Positions 29,263 through 39,029 of a stretch of 64,000 nt of DNA are shown in pieces. Origin of the DNA: JAFDVL01 sp964631865. GTDB taxonomy: Bacteria > Acidobacteriota > Blastocatellia > RBC074. Location: contig CAZWAK010000013.1 of the NCBI GenBank assembly GCA_964631865.1, forward strand, positions 1 to 64,000. Reading direction: 5' to 3'. Within the stretch, counting starts at the first letter, position 1; each line of letters opens with the position of its first letter. The position numbers and the translations under genes are program-made. Below the pieces are notes generated by a model. It was not told the DNA's origin and did not search any database. It saw only the letters and a list, made by a program, of their open reading frames with translations.

Positions 29263-30635
29263 AAACTATTTTAGTCATTGACGACGATCTCGACACGTGC
29301 CATTTCCTGCGCGAAATTTTTGAAGAGCAGGACTGGCGCGTGCGCACGGCGCAAACCGCCGAAGCCGCGTTGGTCGCCGTCCAAGACCAAACCTTCGACC
29401 TGATCGTCAGTGACATTAACCTCAACGATGCGCTCAACGGCATCGCGCTGCTCAAACATTTCCGTCAGTTCGCGCCCGCCTCGCAAGTCATATTGATCTC
29501 CGGCTTCGGCACGCTCGAAACCGCCATTGAAGCCGTCAAAGAAGGCGCGTTCGATTTCATCAGCAAGCCGTTCAATGTGCAGGAAATCATCGCCACATCG
29601 CGCCGCGCGCTCGAAACCAACGAGCAGGAAAGCGCGAGCGACAAAGCCGATCCAACCAATGCAGGCCTGGTTTCCGGCCTCGTCGGGCACAGTCGGCAGA
29701 TGATTGAGTTGTACATGGAAATCGCGCGTGTCGCGGCCTATCGCTCGACCATTTTGATTTACGGCGAATCCGGCACGGGCAAAGAATTGGTCGCGCGCGC
29801 GATCCACAACAACAGCCCGCGCACAAAGCTGCCGTTCATCGCCGTGAACTGCGGCGCGCTCACGGAAACACTGCTCGAAGCCGAACTCTTCGGTCACACG
29901 CGCGGCAGCTTCACAGGCGCTGTCGCAGATAAAAAAGGCTTGTTTGAAGAGGCCGAAGGCGGCACGTTGTTCCTCGACGAAATCGGCGAAACGAGTCCGG
30001 CGTTGCAGGTCAAATTGCTGCGCGTGTTGCAGGAAGGCGAAGTGCGGCGCGTTGGTTCAAGCAAATCTACGAAAGTAGACGTCCGCGTGATTGCGGCGAC
30101 GAATCGCAATCTGGAAGAAGAGGTCAAAGCCGGGCGTTTCCGCGAAGATTTATATTATCGCTTGAGCGTGATTACGTTGCGCGTGCCGCCGTTGCGCGAA
30201 CGCCGCGAAGACATTCCGCTGCTGGCGTTGCACTTTCTGCAACGCGCCTGTCAGGAAACCGGCAAGCGCGTGACGCTCTCGGAGGCGGCGCTGCGCACGT
30301 TGCGCGAATACGAATGGAGCGGCAATGTCCGCGAGTTGGAAAATACGATTGAGCATGCGGTTTTGCACACGCGCGGTTCGGTCATCACGGAAGACGATTT
30401 GCCCGCGCGCATTCGTGCCGTTCGCACTGAAAGGCAACCGCCCGTTACAAGTTCAGAATCCATGCTGTTTGCGGATTTGCCTTCGCTAGACGAAATAGAG
30501 CGGCGGTATTTGCTGTATGTGTTGGAAGCGGTCAACGGCAAGCGCACGCGCGCTGCGGAGGTACTGAAGATTGATCGCCGCAGGCTGTATCGGATGGCCG
30601 AACGATTCGGCATTAAACTGGAACCGGAAAAATAG
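29259..30635 (+). CDS. NtrC-family sigma-54-dependent response regulator
   Basis: Receiver domain with acidic pair DDD (8-10) and phospho-acceptor Asp52 (VSDINL); AAA+ domain (about 145-385) with Walker A GESGTGKE, the sigma-54 contact loop as GSFTGA instead of GAFTGA, and Walker B GGTLFLDEIGE; C-terminal Fis-type helix-turn-helix (RTRAAEVLKIDRRRLYRMAE). It activates sigma-54 promoters when phosphorylated by the kinase just upstream. Targets are unknown. A repeat starts directly after the stop codon. Confidence 0.95.
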   Translation: MKTILVIDDDLDTCHFLREIFEEQDWRVRTAQTAEAALVAVQDQTFDLIVSDINLNDALNGIALLKHFRQFAPASQVILISGFGTLETAIEAVKEGAFDFISKPFNVQEIIATSRRALETNEQESASDKADPTNAGLVSGLVGHSRQMIELYMEIARVAAYRSTILIYGESGTGKELVARAIHNNSPRTKLPFIAVNCGALTETLLEAELFGHTRGSFTGAVADKKGLFEEAEGGTLFLDEIGETSPALQVKLLRVLQEGEVRRVGSSKSTKVDVRVIAATNRNLEEEVKAGRFREDLYYRLSVITLRVPPLRERREDIPLLALHFLQRACQETGKRVTLSEAALRTLREYEWSGNVRELENTIEHAVLHTRGSVITEDDLPARIRAVRTERQPPVTSSESMLFADLPSLDEIERRYLLYVLEAVNGKRTRAAEVLKIDRRRLYRMAERFGIKLEPEK

Positions 30636-30762
30636 GATGTAGCGCGATTTGCTAAATCGCGGGGATGAACGTACCCGCGATTTTGGAAATCGCGCTTAGG
30701 NNNNNNNNNNTTTGCTATAGCGGGGTTTTCACGTTCCCCGCTTTTTAGCAAATCGCGCTACG
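30636..30762. repeat. Palindromic repeat (TAGCGCGATTTGCTAAATCGCG family), broken by an assembly gap
   Basis: The first unit, 30636-30698, has arms GTAGCGCGATTTGCTAAATC and a near complement. After the gap, 30711-30762 carries another partial unit ending in AGCAAATCGCGCTACGG. The same family occurs at 41492-41563. The first base follows the TAG stop of the regulator gene. Confidence 0.85.
30701..30710. other. Assembly gap (10 N)
   Basis: Ten N characters. The true length and content are unknown; the gap lies between two repeat units, which probably caused it. Confidence 0.99.
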
Positions 30763-30775
30763 GCCCTATCCCGCC

Positions 30776-30817
30776 AAAAAAAGCCTGCGAAGAACAGTTC
30801 CTCGCAGGCTCTTTTTG
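30776..30817. terminator. Bidirectional rho-independent terminator
   Basis: AAAAAAAGCCTGCGA, an 8-base loop region, then TCGCAGGCTCTTTTT. The stem has flanking A and T runs, so it can stop transcription of the NtrC gene from the left and of the lipoprotein gene from the right. Confidence 0.85.
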
Positions 30818-30846
30818 CCGTCGTTATCGAGTAACGAATTTTCAAA

Positions 30847-31506
30847 CTACTTCTTCGTGCCAGTCGCTTCTTTGGCTTTGTCCGCCGCGCCCTTGGCCGC
30901 TTCGCCAGCTTTGGCTGCGCCTTCTTTCACCATCGCGCCAGCCGCACCAGCCGCTGCTTTGGTTTTATCAGCAGCAGCACCGGCAGCATCTTTCACCGCA
31001 CCACCAGCAGCACTGGCCGCATCTTTCACCGCACCCATCACACCACCCGCCGACGGCCATTTGGCAACGTCAATCGCGGTAGCAGCTTTGGATGCGGCAG
31101 CCACGGCGGAGGACAGACCTGCCGCATCTTTCGCCGCTTTCGCTTTGTCAATCGCGGCACTCAGCGGAGCCACCGCGGCTTTCTGGGCATCGCCCAAGCC
31201 CGACAACTTCATCGCTTCTGCGCCCGCCGCCGTCAAAGCGGTCGTGGCAGCGGCCATGTCTGCCGGCTTAGCCTTCGCGGCGGTCGCCGCTTTGCCTAAT
31301 TCAGTCGTGATGGTCGCCATCGAAGCTTTCGCATCAACCGGAGCCGGCGTCGGAGCCGGCGTCGGCGTCGTCGCAGCGGCCACCGAAGGAGCCGCGCTCG
31401 GCGTGGTGGTAGCCGTGTTGGTCGGGCCGCTTTCACAAGCCCCGACGAGCAGCGCTGCGGCCAACACACCTGCGGACAATGAAACACTCACAAAATTCTT
31501 TTTCAT
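30847..31506 (-). CDS. Ala/Lys-rich lipoprotein
   Basis: A 219-residue predicted lipoprotein. Signal peptide with lipobox LLVGAC near residue 22; a Thr/Pro/Ala linker; then Ala/Lys/Gly-rich amphipathic helix repeats (AAGAVKDAAGAAADKTKAAAG-like) to the C terminus. This resembles LEA-like or apolipophorin-like helical proteins. It may bind membranes or act in stress protection, which is inference. AAGGAG lies 12 bases before the ATG. It has its own terminator. Confidence 0.75.
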   Translation of the reverse strand: MKKNFVSVSLSAGVLAAALLVGACESGPTNTATTTPSAAPSVAAATTPTPAPTPAPVDAKASMATITTELGKAATAAKAKPADMAAATTALTAAGAEAMKLSGLGDAQKAAVAPLSAAIDKAKAAKDAAGLSSAVAAASKAATAIDVAKWPSAGGVMGAVKDAASAAGGAVKDAAGAAADKTKAAAGAAGAMVKEGAAKAGEAAKGAADKAKEATGTKK

Positions 31507-31823
31507 AACTGTTGATTTCTCCTTGATGTCTTCCGCGGTCATCAGCCAGCGGAGCAAATCTGGGTTAGTTGATGATGCCGAGATCACGGCTCGTGCCGTT
31601 CGGCTGATCCGTCGTTGCGTAGTGCAACCGTTGTGCCAGCGGGGAGCGAACGAAAATTGTAGGGAAAAAGAGTAATTTACCTTGTTTAAGTAAAGAAAGC
31701 GGCCCGTCCGGCCCAGGCACCTGACCAAAATGGCGTGCCGAATTGGTCAGGCAGCTACCAAATTGACACAGTGCCAGCACCATAGTTTCAAAGGCGCACA
31801 GGGGGCACGCGCGCCTGGTCTGA
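31507..31823. other. Gene-free spacer with one hairpin
   Basis: About 317 bases without a credible gene. CCTGACCAA and TTGGTCAGG (31720-31751) form a 9-bp perfect stem with a 14-base loop; no T run follows. Probably holds the lipoprotein promoter. Confidence 0.5.
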
Positions 31824-32636
31824 CTATTCATCTTTGTCAGGATTGCTGCCGTCGCGCGGCGCGTTCGTCTGAAACAACGCATCAATCTGATTGAGCGACG
31901 AATTCAACTCCGGCAGCAACGGCATCAAAGCGCCCGCGCTCTCGGCACTGCGCACGCGAATCAGCAGGGTTTCAAATTGCTCTGCCACCGCTTCGCCTTG
32001 TTTGCGCGCGCGAATCAAAGGGCTGACGTCGTTCCAGGCCTCGCCCAATGCCGCGAGGCGCGCGCGCAGCATCCGCTCATCGCCGACCTCTTTCCACAAC
32101 GCCAACTCGCGCCCCAGATGATGCAACCGTTGCACTTCGACCGGGGCCGTGCGCTGCACAAACCGCGCCTGTGCCTCGCCCACTATTCCGATCATTTGAT
32201 TGACGGCAATTTGCGCCGCTTTCCCTTGCCGTTCACTGATCGCGCGGTCGAGTTGCACGACGTAGAGATCAAAGAAATCCTGCAAAATCGGGGAAATGTC
32301 CGGGTGCTTCAACTGCGGCGTGGGCAAGCGTCGGTCTTTCAATTCAAACGTCGTGAACAGACTTTCGGCGATGCCCCAATCTTCGTTTTTGAGCGTGTCT
32401 GCGAGCGTTTTCAACTGCTCCTGCGCGCGCTTCAAATCCTGCGTGATCTCTGCGGCGTTGGAAATCGGGCGCGAGGAAGGCGTGGGCAGCGGCTTCGGCG
32501 AATTCGCGCTCAACAGCGCCTGCCCGACGACTTCGCCACTGGTCTTCGGCTCGCTGATAAAATTCGAGACCAAGACCAAGCCGCCCAATGTCAGCAGCAC
32601 CAAACCAATCAAAATGGTCGTTGCTTGTTTGGTCAT
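31824..32636 (-). CDS. Membrane-anchored protein of unknown function
   Basis: 270 residues. A single N-terminal hydrophobic helix (about 6-26) is followed by a Pro/Ser linker and a mostly helical domain (about 60-255). No motif is recognised. It stands alone on the minus strand, divergent from the deacetylase-like gene. Confidence 0.65.
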   Translation of the reverse strand: MTKQATTILIGLVLLTLGGLVLVSNFISEPKTSGEVVGQALLSANSPKPLPTPSSRPISNAAEITQDLKRAQEQLKTLADTLKNEDWGIAESLFTTFELKDRRLPTPQLKHPDISPILQDFFDLYVVQLDRAISERQGKAAQIAVNQMIGIVGEAQARFVQRTAPVEVQRLHHLGRELALWKEVGDERMLRARLAALGEAWNDVSPLIRARKQGEAVAEQFETLLIRVRSAESAGALMPLLPELNSSLNQIDALFQTNAPRDGSNPDKDE

Positions 32637-32769
32637 CGCATCTTGCCAGGAAATTCTGCTGGCAAAGATTGTACCAGGGACAAATGACTTTTGCAGATTT
32701 CTTCGCCGCGCCCTGTTTTTGCCGCTCCACTTTGCTTCTCACACCGCTGCCGCATAACATACACACACG

Positions 32770-33711
32770 ATGACAACCGCAATCATTTGCACCGAAGAAT
32801 ATTTGCGCCACAACACGGGCGAGCACCCGGAACGCCGCGAACGCTATGCCGCCGTGATGAATGGATTGATGAGTGACCGTGCTTGGTGGGACGCCTTGCC
32901 GCAACTGCAACCGTGCGCCGCGACGGACGAAGAAATCCTGCGCTGTCATCAGGAACATACCGTTGCGATTGTCGCACAGGCGAGCGCGGCGAGCGGCGAC
33001 GGACGAATGAAGCTCGATCCCGACACGGTCGTCTCGCGCGATTCCGAGTACGTCGCACGATTGGCGGCAGGCGGCGCGTGTCTGGCCGTTGACGAAGTGA
33101 TGACCCATCGCAAACGCGCGTTCGTCGCTTGTCGTCCGCCCGGCCATCACGCGACGCTGGAGCGCGCGATGGGCTTTTGCTTATTCAACAACGTCGCCAT
33201 CGCCGCACGCTATGCCCAAGCCAATTACGCGGAAATCAAAAACGTCCTGATCGTGGATTTCGACGTGCATCACGGCAACGGCACGCAGGATATTTTTTAT
33301 GCCGACGATTCGGTGTTTTATTTCAGCCTGCATCAATATCCCTGGTATCCGGGCACGGGCGCAGCGAATGAACGCGGCACGGACGCGGGCGAAGGCACGA
33401 CGCTGAATGTGCCGTTGCCCGCGAAGACGCCAGCAGGCGAATATTTGCGCCACTTCGAGCAAGGTTTGGAAAGCATCGCGCAAACGTTCACGCCCGATCT
33501 CATTATGATTTCGGCAGGCTTCGACGGCCACATCGCCGACCCGCTCGGACATTTGTTGTTGACGGACAAAGAATATGCGGCGATGACGAACCGCTTGAAA
33601 GAATGGGCAGACGCCGCGTGTCAGGGACGAATGGTGTCGTGTTTGGAAGGCGGTTACAATTTGCGCACGCTCGGCGAAACCGTGCGCACGCACGTTACAG
33701 CAATGATGTAG
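32770..33711 (+). CDS. Histone-deacetylase-superfamily amidohydrolase
   Basis: Zn-dependent deacetylase of the class II / acetoin-utilisation AcuC / acetylpolyamine amidohydrolase superfamily. Characteristic motifs: CRPPGHHA (catalytic His pair), GFCLFNN, and VDFDVHHGNGTQDIFY (Zn-binding Asp and His), plus the later SAGFDGH and LEGGYN. 313 residues, a full-length domain. No clear ribosome binding site precedes the ATG. The physiological substrate (acetyl-lysine, polyamine or other) cannot be decided. Confidence 0.92.
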   Translation: MTTAIICTEEYLRHNTGEHPERRERYAAVMNGLMSDRAWWDALPQLQPCAATDEEILRCHQEHTVAIVAQASAASGDGRMKLDPDTVVSRDSEYVARLAAGGACLAVDEVMTHRKRAFVACRPPGHHATLERAMGFCLFNNVAIAARYAQANYAEIKNVLIVDFDVHHGNGTQDIFYADDSVFYFSLHQYPWYPGTGAANERGTDAGEGTTLNVPLPAKTPAGEYLRHFEQGLESIAQTFTPDLIMISAGFDGHIADPLGHLLLTDKEYAAMTNRLKEWADAACQGRMVSCLEGGYNLRTLGETVRTHVTAMM

Positions 33712-33812
33712 CACTCTCCACTCTTCACTCTCCACTCTTCATTCTCTGACAGAAGTAAAAAGCAAAATCTCCTGCCAAAGAGTTGAGAATTGAGAATGGA
33801 GAGTTGAGAATG
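33712..33812. repeat. Word-type palindrome (CTCCACTCTTCA words)
   Basis: Left arm ACTCTCCACTCTTCACTCTC with tandem units; right arm GAGTTGAGAATTGAGAATGG. The arm complementarity is imperfect and based on shared words. It begins right after the TAG stop of the deacetylase gene. Confidence 0.75.
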
Positions 33813-33856
33813 TTGATGGTCGCAAGCGGCCCATCAATTACGCAAAGGAAGTCAGA

Positions 33857-35539
33857 ATGGAAGTTCTCAACGAAGCCAACGCAATCGAAGCACAGCAACA
33901 ACAGTGGGAAGAAAATACGCTCCAACCCACGCTCAAAAAATTGCCGGAGTCGCAAAAAGAATTCACCACGACTTCGCTCAAACCCATCGAACGCCTCTAC
34001 ACGCCGCGCGATTTGGCCAACACGAAATTTGACGACATCGGCTTCCCTGGTCAACCGCCGTACACGCGCGGCATTCACCCGACGGGCTATCGCGCGAAGG
34101 TCTGGACGATGCGGCAATTCGCGGGCTTCGGCTCGGCCTTCGATACGAATCAACGGTTCAAATATTTGCTCGAACACGGACAGACGGGGCTTTCGACCGC
34201 GTTCGATTTGCCGACGCTGATGGGCTATGACTCCGATCATCCGATGAGCGAAGGCGAAGTCGGCAAATGCGGCGTCGCGATTTCGTCGCGGCAGGATATG
34301 GAAGTGCTGTTTGATGGCATCCCGCTCGATCAAGTGACAACTTCAATGACGATCAATTGCCCGGCTTCGATGATCTTTGCGTTTTTCCTCGCCGCCGCAG
34401 AACGACGCGGCATCGCTTGGCACAAGATCGGCGGCACGCTGCAAAACGACATCCTGAAAGAATACATCGCACAAAAGGAATGGATTTATCCGCCGCGACC
34501 ATCAATGCGACTCGTGACCGACACATTCAAGTTTTGCGCTGAACAAATGCCCAAGTGGAATTCGATTTCGATCAGCGGCTATCACATCCGCGAAGCCGGT
34601 TCGACCGCCGCGCAGGAGTTAGCGTTCACGTTGCGCGATGGCATCGAGTACGTTGAATACGGCATGCGCGCGGGCTTGGACGTAGATGAGTTTGCGCCGC
34701 GTCTGTCGTTCTTTTTCAACGCGCACAACGATTTCTTTGAAGAGATTGCGAAGTACCGCGCCGCACGGAGAATCTGGCATCGCGTGATGACGGAACGTTT
34801 CGGCGCAAAGAATCCGCGTTCGTGGCAATTGCGGTTTCACGCGCAAACCGCAGGCGTTTCGCTGACAGTCCAGCAACCCATCAACAACATCTCGCGCGTC
34901 GCGGTGCAGGCGTTGGCGGCAGTCCTGGGCGGCGCGCAATCACTGCACTGCGACGGCTATGATGAAGCATTGGCGTTGCCGACTGAACGTGCAGCATTGA
35001 TCGCACTGCGCACGCAACAAATCATCGCGCACGAAACCGGCGTCACGAATACGGTTGACCCGCTTGGCGGTTCGTACTTCGTCGAAAAATTAACCAACGA
35101 ACTCGAAGAAGAAACGTGGGAATACTTCCGCAAAATTGACGCGCTCGGCGGAATGGTCGAAGCGATTGACGCCGGCTTCCCGCAAAAAGAAATTCACGAA
35201 TCGGCCTATCAATATCAACGCGCCGTCGAACGCGGCGAAAAGGTCATCGTCGGCGTGAACGATTATTTGATGGAAGGCAACGAACTCGGCGAACCGAATA
35301 TTTTGCAGATTGATGAAACAGTCGCGCAATTGCAGCAAGAACGATTGCAAAAGTTGCGCGCCGAACGTGATAATGTCGCGGCACAACGCACAATTGAGGC
35401 GCTGCAACGCGGCGCAGAAGATGCGAGCGTCAACACGATGCCGCTGCTGATTGATTGCGCGCGCGCCGATTGCACGCTCGGCGAAATGTGCGATGCGTTG
35501 CGCCCAATCTTTGGCGAATACCAAGAACCTGGTTTTTAA
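33857..35539 (+). CDS. Acyl-CoA (methylmalonyl-CoA) mutase, large catalytic subunit
   Basis: TIM-barrel subunit of a B12-dependent acyl-CoA mutase (560 aa). Conserved segments: TRGIHPTGYRAKVWTMRQFAG, FDLPTLMGYDSDHP, RFHAQTAGVSLTVQQPINN and NTVDPLGGSYFVE. The C-terminal cobalamin domain of fused mutases is absent and is supplied by the separate gene at 39030-39434. The residue before the substrate-contact Tyr is Gly (TGY), where methylmalonyl-CoA mutases usually have Met (TMY), so another acyl-CoA may be the substrate. AAGGAAG precedes the ATG. Confidence 0.9.
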   Translation: MEVLNEANAIEAQQQQWEENTLQPTLKKLPESQKEFTTTSLKPIERLYTPRDLANTKFDDIGFPGQPPYTRGIHPTGYRAKVWTMRQFAGFGSAFDTNQRFKYLLEHGQTGLSTAFDLPTLMGYDSDHPMSEGEVGKCGVAISSRQDMEVLFDGIPLDQVTTSMTINCPASMIFAFFLAAAERRGIAWHKIGGTLQNDILKEYIAQKEWIYPPRPSMRLVTDTFKFCAEQMPKWNSISISGYHIREAGSTAAQELAFTLRDGIEYVEYGMRAGLDVDEFAPRLSFFFNAHNDFFEEIAKYRAARRIWHRVMTERFGAKNPRSWQLRFHAQTAGVSLTVQQPINNISRVAVQALAAVLGGAQSLHCDGYDEALALPTERAALIALRTQQIIAHETGVTNTVDPLGGSYFVEKLTNELEEETWEYFRKIDALGGMVEAIDAGFPQKEIHESAYQYQRAVERGEKVIVGVNDYLMEGNELGEPNILQIDETVAQLQQERLQKLRAERDNVAAQRTIEALQRGAEDASVNTMPLLIDCARADCTLGEMCDALRPIFGEYQEPGF

Positions 35540-35540
35540 T

Positions 35541-35601
35541 TGGTGCGCCAGCATCCTGCTGGCATTGTTTTTGAGACGATGGCCAGCAGGATGGCGCACC
35601 A
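35541..35601. repeat. Palindromic repeat (GGTGCGCCAGCATCCTGCTGG family)
   Basis: Arms GGTGCGCCAGCATCCTGCTGGC and GCCAGCAGGATGGCGCACC, each itself partly palindromic. Starts 2 bases after the mutase stop codon. Confidence 0.75.
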
Positions 35602-35672
35602 CATCCGCCCCGTCCCTGTTGTATAACCCGACTGACAGGCAGCCGCTGTCAGCCCTTTACAAGGAGTCCACT

Positions 35673-37061
35673 ATGCCAAGAGCAATTCGTCGGATCATGC
35701 TCGTGCTGCTCCTCGGCGCGCTGTGTCTCGTGAATGTGCCAGCGCAGAAGAAAAGCACCAGCCAACCATCTGCCGTGCCGCAGGTGAAATACAAAGAAGC
35801 CAAATTGAAAAACGGTCTGCGCGTCTTCCTCGTCGAAGATCACAGCGCGCCGGTCATCTCGCTGGCGCTGATTTATGACGTCGGCTCGCGCAACGAAAAA
35901 CAAGGCCGCACCGGCTTTGCGCATCTCTTCGAGCACATGATGTTTCAAGGCTCCGCGCAAGTCGGCAAAGGTGAGTTTATGATGCTCATCTTCAATAACG
36001 GCGGTCAGCTCAACGGCACGACCAACGAAGAGCGCACGCTTTATTTCGAGACGTTGCCTGCCAATCAACTCGACATGATGCTCTTTCTGGAAGCTGACCG
36101 TATGCGCGGTCTCGACATCTCAAAAGAAAATCTCGACAACCAACGCAATGCTGTGCAGGAAGAACGGCGGCTCGGCGTGGACAATCAACCGTACGGCAAG
36201 TTGTTCGAGCAATTCGGCGAGACGATGTACGACAACCCCAACTACAAACATTCGGTCATCGGCTCGATGGCCGACCTGAATGCGGCGAGCGTGGAGGATG
36301 TGAAAGAGTTCTTCCGCATTTACTACGCGCCCAACAACGCGGTGTTGACGCTGGTCGGCGATTTCAACTCGAACGAAGCGTTAGCCAAGATCAAGAAGAA
36401 TTTTGAGGCGATTCCCGCCCAGCCCACGCCATCTCCCGTTGACACGAATGAGCCGGAACAAACTGCCGAGCGGCGCTTCAGCCTAGACGATGCGCTGGCG
36501 CAATTGCCGTTGTTGCGCATCGGCTACAAAGGCATTCGCGGCAACACGCCGGATGCCTTTGCGATGCAAGTCCTCGGCACAGTGCTGGGCGGCGGGCAAA
36601 GCTCCCGGCTCTATCAAAAGCTCGTCAAAGAAAAACAGTTGACGCTTTCCGCCAACAGCTTCGCCAGCACGCGACGCGGTCCCGGCTCGTTCCAGATTTC
36701 CGCCAACATCGCGCCGGGCAAAAAGATTGAGGACGTCGAAGCGGTCATTTACGAAGAGATCGCCAAATTGCAGCAGGAACCCATCGCCGATTGGGAACTG
36801 GCCAAAGCCAAACAGTTCGCCAAACGGAGCGCCATCGGTTCGCGCAGCAGTTCGCTCGGTCTGGCCATCAACCTGACGGAGTATACGGTTTCGTACAACG
36901 ATCCGAACCTCATCAATACGCAACTCGACAAAGTGCTGGCGGTCACGAAAGAAGACGTGCAACGAGTGGCGAAGAAATATCTGCAAGCCAATTATCGCAC
37001 CGTCGGCATCGCCATCCCGAAACCCAAAACCATGGGCGCAGCTCCCACGGCAGGACGCTAA
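35673..37061 (+). CDS. Secreted M16 zinc peptidase, active subunit
   Basis: 462 residues: signal peptide (about 1-25) and two M16 half-domains. The inverted zinc motif HLFEH is present (in GFAHLFEHMMFQG), with the downstream Glu in the NQRNAVQEER segment. AAGGAG lies 7 bases before ATG 35673, which fixes the start over longer possibilities. It is followed after 15 bases by a second M16 gene lacking the motif, the usual active/inactive heterodimer arrangement. Periplasmic peptide degradation is likely. Confidence 0.92.
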   Translation: MPRAIRRIMLVLLLGALCLVNVPAQKKSTSQPSAVPQVKYKEAKLKNGLRVFLVEDHSAPVISLALIYDVGSRNEKQGRTGFAHLFEHMMFQGSAQVGKGEFMMLIFNNGGQLNGTTNEERTLYFETLPANQLDMMLFLEADRMRGLDISKENLDNQRNAVQEERRLGVDNQPYGKLFEQFGETMYDNPNYKHSVIGSMADLNAASVEDVKEFFRIYYAPNNAVLTLVGDFNSNEALAKIKKNFEAIPAQPTPSPVDTNEPEQTAERRFSLDDALAQLPLLRIGYKGIRGNTPDAFAMQVLGTVLGGGQSSRLYQKLVKEKQLTLSANSFASTRRGPGSFQISANIAPGKKIEDVEAVIYEEIAKLQQEPIADWELAKAKQFAKRSAIGSRSSSLGLAINLTEYTVSYNDPNLINTQLDKVLAVTKEDVQRVAKKYLQANYRTVGIAIPKPKTMGAAPTAGR

Positions 37062-37076
37062 CGGAAAGGAGACCTT

Positions 37077-38600
37077 ATGCAACAAACTATTTTGAATCGT
37101 GTCGCAAGCATTGCTGGACTTTGGGTCGCGGCCTTGACCATGCTGGTCAGCGCAACGTTCGCCCAAGCGCCCGGACAAGCGCCCGCGCAGCCTTCCACCA
37201 AAGGCGCGGTGGTAAAAGGCAAAGCGCCCGTCAACAAAGAAGTCCTCAAAGTCAAATTGCCGAAGCCCTACGAAACCAAGCTGAGCAACGGCTTGCAGGT
37301 GTTGGTGTTGGAAGACCACAAACTGCCGCAGTTCAATATGCAAATGGTCATTCTGAGCGGCGGCTTGGCTGACCCGGCAGAGTTGCCCGGAGCCGCGCAA
37401 TACACTTCGACCTTACTGCGCGAAGGTACAAAAACACGCAACAGCAAACAAATCGCCGAGCAACTAGATCAACTCGGCGCGTCCATTTTTGCTAATTCCG
37501 GGCTGTCTTCGATTTCCACGAACGTCTCGGCATCGGGGCTGACCGACAACTTCGACGCGATCATGGAATTGTTTGCGGACGTGGTGCTGAATCCGAGCTT
37601 TCCCGCCGATGAATTCAACAAACTGAAAACGCGCAACATCGCACAGCTTCGCTTTCAGCGCGCGCAAGCGGGGTTCCTGGCCAACGAGATGTTCGCGAAA
37701 GTAATGTATGGTGCGCATCCGGCAGCGCGCGTGAGTTTGACCGCGGAACAAATTCAACGCCTCACGCCGGAAGTCTTGCAAACCTATCACGCTACACACT
37801 TCAGACCGAACAACGCGATTTTCGCTATCGTGGGCGATGTCAAACCCGCCGACATCGTCGCCAAACTGGAAAAAACCTTTGCCGCGTGGAAGCCCGGCGA
37901 TGTGCCGAAAACGACGATCCCACAAGTCGCTGACACGGGAGGAGCGAAGATTTACTTGATTGATCGCCCCGGTTCGGTGCAAACCAATTTGCTGGCCGGA
38001 ACGCTCACGATCACGCGCACCGACCCAGATTACTTCGCGCTGGAAATGATGAACCAAGTGGTCGGCGGCGGCCCCAGCGCGCGGTTGTTTATGAATCTGC
38101 GCGAAGACAAAGGCTACACCTACGGCGCATACAGCGGCGTTTCGTCGTTCAAATATCGCGGTCGCTTTCAGGCCAACACCGAAGTCCGCACCGACGTGAC
38201 GGAAGGCTCGATGAAAGAACTGCTCTCTGAGTTCAAGCGCATCCGCGAAGAGAAGGTTCCTGCTGAAGAATTCGAGCGCGCCAAACGCACGATTGTCGGC
38301 GGCTGGGCCTTGCAACTGGAATCGCCCGCCTCGTCGTTGCAAAACGCGATCACGTCGAAGCTCTATGGCTTGCCCGCTGATTATTGGGACACGTATCCGC
38401 AAAAAATCAGCGCGATTACAGCGGAAGATGCCCAACGAGTGGCGCGCAAATATCTCGACCTCGACAAGCTGCAAATTGTCGCAGTCGGCGATGCGGCGAA
38501 GATCGCGCCTATCCTGAAACAGTTCGGGCAGGTCGAGATTTTCGATACCGAAGGCAAACCCAAAGTTGTCGCGACCGCGCAAAGCGGCGCAGGCAAATAG
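37077..38600 (+). CDS. Secreted M16 peptidase-like protein, inactive partner
   Basis: 507 residues: signal peptide, then an M16 fold. At the position of HxxEH it reads AAQYTSTLLREGT, so the zinc ligands are lost, while the second-half motif VVGGGPSARLFMNLREDKGYTY is intact. Such inactive subunits complete the substrate chamber of the active partner encoded just upstream. A perfect-stem terminator follows. Confidence 0.9.
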   Translation: MQQTILNRVASIAGLWVAALTMLVSATFAQAPGQAPAQPSTKGAVVKGKAPVNKEVLKVKLPKPYETKLSNGLQVLVLEDHKLPQFNMQMVILSGGLADPAELPGAAQYTSTLLREGTKTRNSKQIAEQLDQLGASIFANSGLSSISTNVSASGLTDNFDAIMELFADVVLNPSFPADEFNKLKTRNIAQLRFQRAQAGFLANEMFAKVMYGAHPAARVSLTAEQIQRLTPEVLQTYHATHFRPNNAIFAIVGDVKPADIVAKLEKTFAAWKPGDVPKTTIPQVADTGGAKIYLIDRPGSVQTNLLAGTLTITRTDPDYFALEMMNQVVGGGPSARLFMNLREDKGYTYGAYSGVSSFKYRGRFQANTEVRTDVTEGSMKELLSEFKRIREEKVPAEEFERAKRTIVGGWALQLESPASSLQNAITSKLYGLPADYWDTYPQKISAITAEDAQRVARKYLDLDKLQIVAVGDAAKIAPILKQFGQVEIFDTEGKPKVVATAQSGAGK

Positions 38601-38620
38601 TGCGAGCCGATAACCCGATC

Positions 38621-38656
38621 AAGAGCGCAGGCCAGACAACTTGCGCTCTTCCTTTT
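38621..38656 (+). terminator. Rho-independent terminator of the M16 pair
   Basis: AAGAGCGCA and TGCGCTCTT form a 9-bp stem with a 12-base loop, followed by CCTTTT. Confidence 0.8.
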
Positions 38657-38659
38657 GTG

Positions 38660-39010
38660 ATGCTCGGCACGCCGCGTTACAATCGCGAAGCATTGCTGGA
38701 CTTGATTGGGAGGAAAGGTATGATTCCGCTAGAACAGTTAAAACAACACTCCAGTTTTTACCAATTTATTTTGGAAGAAGGACGCGAGGAAGGACGTGAA
38801 GAAGGGCGCAGGGAAGGACGACGGCAAACAATCGTTAACTTCTTCCGAAAGTTAGTAGCGCGACGCTTCCCTAACTTAAAACTCAATAGTGAAATTGAAG
38901 CAGTGGAAGATATAGAGCAACTCAAAGAACTTGCATTGGACTTATCCGAAATTCCCGATGCGAAAACCTTGCGCCGAAAACTCAAAGCTCTGCGCTCCCC
39001 CGTCAACTAA
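38660..39010 (+). pseudogene. C-terminal remnant of an Rpn/PD-(D/E)XK-type transposase-nuclease family protein
   Basis: The encoded MLGTPRYNREALLDLIGRKG... and GREEGREEGRREGRR match the C-terminal tail style of Rpn-type 'putative transposase' proteins; the upstream nuclease domain is missing because the region belongs to the M16 gene and its terminator. A start at 38720 with GGGAGG would give an intact 96-residue protein, so expression as a small protein is possible. It separates the two mutase subunits. Confidence 0.55.
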
Positions 39011-39029
39011 GCATCGCCACAACAACTTT

